Positions 56,887 to 64,000 of a stretch of 64,000 bases of DNA are shown piece after piece (positions within the stretch are counted from its first letter, which is position 1; each line of letters opens with the position of its first letter). The notes beneath the pieces are model-generated. The model saw only the letters and a program-made list of their open reading frames with translations, did no database searches and was not told the DNA's origin. Made by a program: the position numbers and the translations under genes. This DNA is from Euclidia mi (lineage: Eukaryota; Arthropoda; Insecta; Lepidoptera; Erebidae), in assembly GCA_944739405.2 (NCBI GenBank), contig OX123190.2, forward strand, positions 27,502,807-27,566,806, in the 5' to 3' direction.

Positions 56887-57229
56887 AGGTTTTAATGAAA
56901 ATCACAACTAACTCTTTCACTCGAAGCTGACATATTGAACAACACGCATACTCGTTAAAATAATAGGAAACTCATGAAAATATTGCATTGCTCATACTCT
57001 GACATCCATCGGGTCTTCAACATCACGCTATGCAAACTTCCATCCGGTTACACAACACCACCCGGATAATCATTTCGAGCGTTTAACAAAGTAATCTTAA
57101 ACTAGGTTTGTTCAACATGTTGCTTTGGTATTCCTTATCACATAGCAAACTATAAGAAAATCTTATTAGGCTGATACTCTAGATGTTAAGTTTACTACCA
57201 AGTATCGAACCAGTCTTATCAGCAGTATA

Positions 57230-57686
57230 ATTTTGTCATGGATAGTCTAAATACGAAGCTTATCCTAACCTAATCATAAGCGATACAGCAACGGACCTTT
57301 CGCGTTCAAGACGATGGACAACGTTTGTGATACCATGATAAATGCACTAATGGCTGTCTTGTTTGCGCATCAACGGAAACTATGACTAACACAAAAGCTT
57401 CAGGGCAAACTAGGCTATCCAGAAAGGCACTTTGCCGGTCCAACATATGGCAATGTGCAATGCACGGCTTATCATGCAGCTGCAATAACGGCTTATCCAG
57501 TTTATTAAACCAGGTACTCAACTAGCGGAAACGTGGGTACCACAAAATTATCACAACAACGACCAACAAAGTACCCATTTAATGAGAATAAGGTTAAGCA
57601 TACAATCATCACTAACGATCACAACCTAGTTCTACCCACAATGAAAATTAAAATCTCTGAAACTGATTATCGTAACGCACTACGAT
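57230..57686 (+). repeat. 455-bp direct repeat, first copy
   Basis: Matches 58851-59304 at most positions, from ATAATTTTGTCATGGATAGT to CGTAACGCACTACGAT. Might be LTR-like or 3' UTR sequence of a decayed retroelement, but it lacks clear TG...CA ends and a target duplication. Confidence 0.8.
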
Positions 57687-58850
57687 GATAACTCAATCAT
57701 TTTCTTCTAGGTCTGATAATCGACTTTAACAGCTTCTACTAGAAAGACTATCACTCCTAAACGTCCTAAGCATAACTTGGAATTAGCCAGAGAACTCGGG
57801 GCACTTGATAAAAATCCCAGCGTTTTACATGAATTTTAAAAACACACAGTAGGTAATTTTAAAATCTTTAAATTGAACTTAATTTTACTAGTGGTAGTAG
57901 TTTATCTAGTAATCATGAGTAAGAAACATTTTAATGTGCCATGTTAAAAATTTATGCACACAAAGAAGCAGGTGTAATTGTAACACCGAGATCGTCTGTA
58001 CAACTCAGACTTACAACGAGTAACAGGGCCACTTTTTACTTAGGCTCTGATCACGTTTAAATGAAAACCATTATCAAGACCACGAGTCGATAAAATAATG
58101 GCACTAGTAATATCTTTCGACTATGGTCAGGTTACACTAACCAACCAACCGCACTCATCTAAACAGCACTGCAGTTCACACCTCTATTTAAGAAATAAAA
58201 GCTACAAGCTGTTCTACACAGTCAGAAGCAATAGCTCCGCACAGTCTTACACTATGAACTTAGTATGTACGATTCGATTAGTTTACCAACTTTAGCGCCG
58301 CTACCCTGAGAAGGACAATCTAGACCGGTGTTATTGTTCTAGATTTAGTAGAAAACCAACCGAAGCTGGGTGTTGGTTCTAAAACCAATATTACAACTGA
58401 ACTGGAACAATAACTAGCATGTTTCACTCAAACGCACTTGCTTGGAATAATGCAAGTCAGCCTGTACGCTCACCCTCGTTACTATTACAGTCCATAAAGT
58501 GAGGCCGAGACAAGATAATCTATTTGCAAGCAAGCATATGATCACAAGGTTTGTGAGTGTGAGCCACCCTCACATGAAGCAATAAAAATAATTGCTTTCT
58601 TTTTAACCGGCGTATCAAACTCAAAACCTCCGTTCGATATCTACGCTACTGCTAGGTCACAGTGGTAGTCAGACAACCATACGCTAACATAAAATACAGC
58701 AAAGGTCGCAATTAAATCGTTCAGCACCCACATTAATTGTGTCTTTTTCTTCTTTAAGCTTTTAAAAAGAAGATTATTCATGAGATCATGCCATGGGAAA
58801 CACGACACCGTAAAAGTCGAACGGTTCCACAACTCAATGTCTCGTGCAGT
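57687..58850. other. unrecognised stretch between direct repeats
   Basis: No coding motif found on either strand; frames of 65 and 63 codons (58098-58295 plus, 58641-58832 minus) are not recognisable. Confidence 0.35.
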
Positions 58851-59304
58851 ATAATTGTGTCATAGATAGTCTAAATACGAAGCTTATCCTAACCTAATCA
58901 TTAGCGATACAGCAACGGTCCTTTCGCGTTCAAGACGATGGACAACGTTTGTGATACCATGATAAATGCACTAATGGCTGTCTTGTTTGCGCATCAACGG
59001 AGACTATGACTAACACAAAAGCTTCAGCGCAAACTAGGCTATCCAGAAAGGCACTTTGCCGGATCAACATATGGCAATGCATGACTTATCATGCAGCTGC
59101 AATAACGGCTTATCCAGTTTATTAAACCAGGTACTTAACCAGCGGAAACGTGGGTACCACAAAATTATCACAACAACGACTAACAAAGTACCCATTTAAT
59201 GAGAATAAGGTTAAGCATACAATCATCACTAACGATCACTAACCTAGTTCTACCTACAATGAAAATTAAAATCTCTGAAACTGATTATCGTAACGCACTA
59301 CGAT
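58851..59304 (+). repeat. 455-bp direct repeat, second copy
   Basis: See 57230-57686. The sequences diverge right after CACTACGAT on the right and before GCAGTATAAT on the left. Confidence 0.8.
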
Positions 59305-59458
59305 TGTCTAGAGATCGGGCTAAGAATGGGTATTTTTTACAGAGATCAGTGGAAGTGATTAATTCATCCAGTCTTAGCCCAAGGCAAAGGATCTAAACAC
59401 AATGCACTGCGTTGCACAGCGAACCACAACCAATACTAATAAAGTGGTTCAACTCACC

Positions 59459-59923
59459 TGATATCTTGATTGGGTCGGTCCTGCAACTAAGTCAGATTAG
59501 CACACGACTAAATTGGCCAATATAGTGAATTTTATATCTAATACTTAGCTCACGCTGCAAACGCGACGTTTCAAGACACGATGACACGTGGACGTTGCTA
59601 GCGGCTTCAACAACTTTCGCAACTGTTCAATATTCACAACTTTATTCTTTATCACAATTTACCGTTGCCAGCACTAGATCAGGCGGCATTCAAGACGGTT
59701 TACTCAATTTAGTTAAATTATATAGTTAATTTAATTCGCGTTAATTCAAAAGGCGATATTTTACGTACGAGACGACAACGTGGAAATTTTTCAAGACAAG
59801 AAAAAAAAAATTGACAGTTCAGTGTGACCATAGTCAGAAATTTTCAATAGACTAAACAAAATGTTACATAATCGATATAATCGATTTGACTTATAATAAA
59901 AACTAATTCTATTTCAAACATCC
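59459..59923 (-). repeat. 3' LTR candidate of the second BEL element
   Basis: Minus-strand start TGGATGTTTG follows a purine tract GGGGCGGG (59924-59931), and a possible end GATATCA is at 59459. Without the partner LTR the left end is a guess. Confidence 0.5.
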
Positions 59924-60031
59924 ACCCGCCCCGGACCGGCCTACCGGTCCGCTAATCAGTTGGTAGACGTGACAATGTTGCAACCGCTCTCCTCAGAATC
60001 GAACTCAACTCTCACTCACAAATCGGGGAAC

Positions 60032-60610
60032 TCAATCGGCGATCAAAACGAGGTTTCCAATCTTGGGTAGATCGGTCTTGTCGGTCCACTTCACGCGTTG
60101 CTGGAGTATGTGCAAATATTCCAAATTCCAGCGTTTCCAAAAGCTCTGAGTAATCTGGCGTACCAATTCAAAACGCGAGAGACGACCAGGTCTCGTATCA
60201 ATATAGGGGTACTCAGGCAAGGCGACAAGTGGGCGACCAATAAAAAAATGGCCCGGCGTAAGGGCCTCCAAGTCATTCGGATCTGAAGAGATCGGGCACA
60301 ATGGCCGAGAGTTCAAAACGGCCTCAATCTTACAAACTACAGTTGCGAGTTCCTCAAATGTAAGGACAGATTCACCGATTGTCCTGCGCGAATGTGTTTT
60401 GGCCGATTTTACAGCGGCCTCAAAAATACCACCCCAGTGTGGACAATTTGGTGGGTAAAACAACCAATTTATCCCACGTCGGGCAAGCCTATCACCTATA
60501 TCCTTGTTGATTTCAAGGAAATTAACAACATCATTCAAATAATTATACGTGCCCTTGAAGTTAGTGCCGCAGTCAGAACGGATCAAGGAAGGCAGCCCTC
60601 TGCGGGACAA
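60032..60610 (-). pseudogene. BEL integrase, second half and DUF5641 region
   Basis: RSDCGTNFKG (second catalytic Asp), FYPPNCPHWGGIFEAAVKSA (catalytic Glu in FEAA), VLNSRPLCPISSDPNDLEAL, then the C-terminal region ITQSFWKRWNLEYLHILQQR ending at GNLVLIAD with a stop. In relatives the protein goes on for several dozen residues, so the end is truncated by the TGA near 60032. A shift at about 60600, with loss of some ten residues after LTTEAFV, separates it from the first half. Confidence 0.88.
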
Positions 60611-61175
60611 ACGCCTCGGTCGTAAGCGAGGAGACCAGTTCTAAGTGTACGGCCTTTGTGGAAAGACAAACAAAAACACACAAGAAGGCCTTAACAGTCT
60701 TGATGTTTCGAAGTGTCGACGTTTTCACCAAGAAGGGACCAGCGAAGTCCGTGCGATCACCGTCAAACGTCCTGCTTTCAGTTACGCGATCTGCCGGTAA
60801 GTCCCCCATCAACGGCTGCATGGTAGAAGCCTTGAGCTTATAGCAAGGGATGCAGCGAAAGACTACACTCCGAATAATTCTTCGGGCAGACAAGATCCAA
60901 AATTCGCGTTGCAAAATGGCCAACAGCGCATTACAACCAGCATGCGAATTTTTAAGGTGACGGTCAGTTACCAACAAACGCACCAAATGACTATCCTTAG
61001 GTAACAACAGGGGGTGACGTGCTCCGTAAGGGAGGTTGGCGTTCTTGAGACGCCCTCCAACGCGCAAGAGACCCGTTTCGTCCAAAAAGGGGTTCAATTT
61101 AGAGACAGCTCCCGACAATTTCGATCTCCTTGATTTAAGGATAGCAATCTCCTTCTCAAAATGCGCCAATTGCAC
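60573..61175 (-). pseudogene. BEL integrase, zinc finger and first half
   Basis: The integrase H2C2 finger is seen in HLKNSHAGCNALL through CIPCYK, with REFWILSARRIIR between. The first catalytic Asp is in DRTDFAGPF, and STKAVHLELVSSLTTEAF precedes the break. Integrase joins element DNA to the chromosome. Between this frame and RNase H (61176-61397) the reading shifts at least twice, though scattered BEL linker residues (LALEKVECAFDPDFLLNRYS) remain. Confidence 0.88.
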
Positions 61176-61397
61176 AGAACGAACCCAAAAGGTGAGGGAT
61201 TCCTGTCGTTCCTGTGGTGAGATAAACGGTGTCAGTCGTTTCTGTTGTGGGTGCCTAAAGTTAAAAACAAAACGCTTTATCCAAGCAGTAACTAGTACCT
61301 AACAACTTGTCGAGGGAGCTGTAACGATTCAACAAAAAATCGGGGTCGAAGGCGCATTCCACCTTCTCAAGAGCGAGTGTTTCGTAGGCCCGGCAAA

Positions 61398-63335
61398 TTA
61401 AAAGTATTCAAAACTGGCGTTCGAGGCCAATCGGTTTCTGGTCGACTCAACCATTCCGGACCCCCACCACAGCGAATGACCTATCAAACTAGGTGTCAAG
61501 CATCCGCGCGAGGCACAATCAGCGGGGTTGAGCTCACCTGGCACGTGTCTCCAAACAAGCTTGACTTCAGATTTTTGGATTTGGGAGACGCGATTAGCGA
61601 CAAATACCTCCAAGGTGTGGACAGAAGCCTTCAACCAACAAAGAACAATTTGGCTGTCTGTCCAGGCGTAGGTCCCACTAATACAAATGCTTTTACCCAA
61701 AGTACTAGACACGTGGTTCAATAAGCGTACAAGTAGGGCTGCTCCCGAGAGCTCCAATTTCGGAATGGTCAGAGATGTCCGAAGGGGTGCAACCTTGCTC
61801 TTCGCCATGATCAGGGAAACTCTCACCTGACCTGAGGCACTGACTGTGCGCAAGTACACCACGGCCGCGTGACCACGTGCCGAGGCATCACAAAACCCGT
61901 GAAGGGTGGCCTTGTACTTCCCAGGAGGAAGGATGGGACGAGGCAAGGAGATCTCGTTGACGGCAGGAAGTGAGGATACAAAGGAGGTCCATTCCTCAAC
62001 AAGAGTGCCGTGCAGAGGTTCGTCCCAGGTCAATCCTTCTGTCCAAAGCTTCTGCAAGAAGCATTTTGCCCAAAATATAATTGGACAGATCCAACCGTTC
62101 AGATCAAAGGTTCTGGCGACAGTAGACAATACGAGACGTTTAGTCCAAGAACACGGCAATTTCAAGTCTACGTTATATGTAAAGATGTCTTGGACTGGTC
62201 TGTACTGAACGCCAAGAACAGCCATCATGGCGGGGTTGTCAACAATCTCAAATAGATCTGGATCCTGCTGATGATCCTCTGGCAAGCCTTCCAAAAGCGC
62301 TGGTGAGTTGGAAATCCATTTACGCAATTCATAACCAGCGGAGGCCAAAATACCTATCAATTCGTCCCGCAGGAGGATCGCCTCGTCCGCTGTGGAGGCG
62401 CCCGAGCAAATGTCATCGACGTAAATATCGTCCTTCAAGATGGCAGAGGCTCGTGGGAAACGTAGGCCCTCGCGGTCTGCGAGCTCCCAAAGAGAACGTA
62501 TTGCCAAGTAGGGGCTTGACCTTAACCCTTACGTATTAGTGTTGAGCTCGTAGACGACCATGGGATTACGAGGAGACTCTCTCCAAAGGATCAGCTGGAA
62601 ACGACGGTCATCAGGGTGGATAATCGTCTGCCTAAACATCATTTTTACATCGGCCACAAAGACAACCTGATGTCGACGGAAGCTGGTGATGACGTCACAA
62701 AGGTCCTTGACCAACTTGGGACCAGATTGCAAGCACTGGTTCGAGGATACGCCTGTTGAAGTCTGCGCAGAACCATCAAATACTGTGCGCAGCTTGCCAG
62801 TCGATGGCTTCAATACCGCATGATGCGGGAGAAAGTAGTGCTCCACTGAACGCCAATCCAAATTTGACACGGACATGTGTCCCAATTGTTCATTTTCTCT
62901 CATGAACTCAATGTACTTCTGTCTGAGCTCCGGATCACGACCCATGCGACGCTCCATAGCCAACAATCTTTTTTCGGCTAAAGGTCGTGACTCACCAAGC
63001 GGAGGCCAAACAGACAGGAAGGGTAGCCTCGTAATAATCCGACCAGAACGGATTCGACCAGTGTTGTTCTGGAAAAACAGCTCGCACTCCTCATGTTCTG
63101 GATTCAAACGGGCAACTTGAGGGGGCTCCTCTACTTCCCAAAACCTCTGAACCGCATCAGAGAGAGCAGAGCCTACAGCCAACAAATTATCAAGTTCAGG
63201 TGGAGGGGGGTCCCTAGGTACAGGTCCCATCAAAGGAAATCCAAATATGGTCGGGATGGCAGTCAAACCATTTGGTACCAAGACCCGTTTCCCACCAATC
63301 AAAATTCCACCGAGGACATCAGAGCCAATCAACAA
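61398..63335 (-). pseudogene. BEL reverse transcriptase and RNase H
   Basis: One frame interrupted by a single TAA at 62529-62531, just before GLRSSPYLAIRS. Before it: LIGSDVLGGI, FGFPLMGPV, PHHAVLKPS, KLRTVFDGSAQT and VADVKMMFRQ (first Asp). After it: DDIYVDDICSGAS (catalytic YVDD), LSTVARTFDLNGW, HGFCDASARGHAAVVY (RNase H Asp) and AWTDSQIVLCWL, then RHVPGELNPADCASRG. It ends at TAA 61398-61400 after a shift out of the original frame. Apart from the TAA, the reverse transcriptase is complete. Confidence 0.92.
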
Positions 63336-63339
63336 GTTT

Positions 63340-63640
63340 GTCCCGGTGTGTCAAATTTGGGGTCCGCCAGTTCCAATCCCGATGTCAAATTCACCACAGC
63401 AGCAGGTAGCTGCTTCTGTGGATGCATACCCAAAATATTCTTCAGCACAATAGCCGAGGTTTTAATCCTCGGGTGTGAAGATTCAACAGGGCCAAACAAA
63501 ACCTTAACTTGCCCTTCAACATTAGAGGCTACGTCACCTATGCCCCGTATACTATTTGGAAATAAACCCATATTTAATTTAACCTGCCCTACCAAATAAG
63601 TGGAAACAATGCAACCTTGTGAACCTGTGTCCAATATAGC
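63340..63640 (-). pseudogene. BEL aspartic protease
   Basis: ILDTGSQGCIVS (active-site DTG) is followed by about 90 residues to ELADPKFDTPGQ, where a frameshift at about 63343 separates it from the reverse transcriptase frame (LLIGSDVLG). The protease would cut the element polyprotein. Confidence 0.88.
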
Positions 63641-64000
63641 ACGGACAACAACAGAGGTACCCGTTGGTCCCCAGACCCTTACAGCAACCGTTGGTAGGAT
63701 AACGGTCTCAATGGGGGAGGTTGGCGTTATAGGGCAGGGGTCAATGACCTATTGTTGCCTGGGCGGCGACCGTTGGCCAGGACCAGGCAAGTCGAAACGA
63801 GGGTGCGGCTTGAAGTCCTCAAAGGCGCGATGACTTGATCCGCGCGCCATCTGTGGGGGGTCATAATGACGCACCCGCCCAAAACGAGGTGGGCGCGAGT
63901 CAAGGCGGGGACGCTCCGCCAAAGGAGGGGAATACCTGGGGCAGCAGTCATGGTGCTGGTGACGCTGAACAACACATTCAGGTGCGCGAGAGAGAGGAGG
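63641..64000 (-). pseudogene. BEL gag C-terminal end, partial
   Basis: In the protease frame, open from the window edge to a TAG at 63749-63751 and then on to the protease. The visible stretch is Arg/Pro-rich (RPRLDSRPPRFGRVRHYDPP) and probably spacer between the zinc knuckles and protease. The 82-codon frame at 63727-63975 is a shadow. Confidence 0.6.

Larger units (their letters stand above)
59459..64000 (-). mobile_element. second BEL/Pao element, running off the right edge
   Basis: Minus strand: end of gag at the window edge, protease, reverse transcriptase, RNase H, HHCC integrase, 3' LTR candidate. Unlike the element at 16975 it keeps the full integrase, but several stops and frameshifts break pol. 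The 5' LTR lies outside the window, so age cannot be read from LTRs. It belongs to another lineage (YVDDI active site, DTGSQ protease). Confidence 0.92.

Noticed and set aside
60658..62539. Several plus-strand frames of 60-115 codons
   Set aside because: Antisense to BEL pol, which shows domain motifs on the minus strand.

Overview
This window reads as AT-rich nuclear DNA of a moth or butterfly (Lepidoptera), and nearly everything recognisable in it is transposable element. The assignment rests on two families of tRNA-headed SINEs of the kind scattered through lepidopteran genomes, RTE-type LINEs ending in (ATGT)n after a stretch reading CTCTGCCTACCC, a dispersed repeat beginning AGGGTTCCGT, and insect BEL/Pao retrotransposons. 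I find no complete host gene, no rRNA or real tRNA gene, no CRISPR array and no bacterial operon. The only host-like candidate is a possible non-coding first exon at 27888-28533.

Layout. 1-2981: SINE pieces in non-coding DNA. 2982-11394: first copy (SD1 copy 1) of a long segment whose second copy lies at 32135-46150; a degraded Jockey/CR1-type LINE (3384-6700, minus) and SINEs interrupt it. 11630-15356 and 16725-23637: a second direct duplication (SD2). Its first copy carries a LINE with a restriction-enzyme-like endonuclease (11726-13211, minus) and its second a BEL/Pao element with 505-bp LTRs (16975-22375, minus). The 5' half of an RTE LINE (15357-16724) lies between the two copies. 24110-32134: dispersed repeats, a small palindromic MITE, a foldback element (29758-30339) and a mariner-like transposase fossil. 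32135-46150: SD1 copy 2, hit by a TA-flanked MITE, a non-autonomous LTR element holding a BEL gag fossil (33714-38352), a second copy of the restriction-like-endonuclease LINE (39391-42635) itself split by an RTE LINE, and a piggyBac-type MITE. 46151-59458: mostly non-coding, with a Penelope-like GIY-YIG fossil, a split LINE tail, SINEs, stacked tandem arrays and a Ty3/Gypsy integrase fossil. 59459-64000: a second BEL/Pao element (minus) running off the right edge.

The paralogous pairs work as internal controls. Because one copy often keeps the empty site, the ends and target duplications of several insertions can be read directly: a SINE with AATTA, an LTR element with ACAT, a MITE with TA and another with TTAA. 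The same comparison shows three near-perfect hairpins that exist in only one copy of SD1, which suggests local inverted duplication by template switching. Nothing here forms a cooperating pathway. The enzymes encoded (reverse transcriptases, endonucleases, integrases, transposase) are retroelement or transposon proteins, and nearly all are broken.
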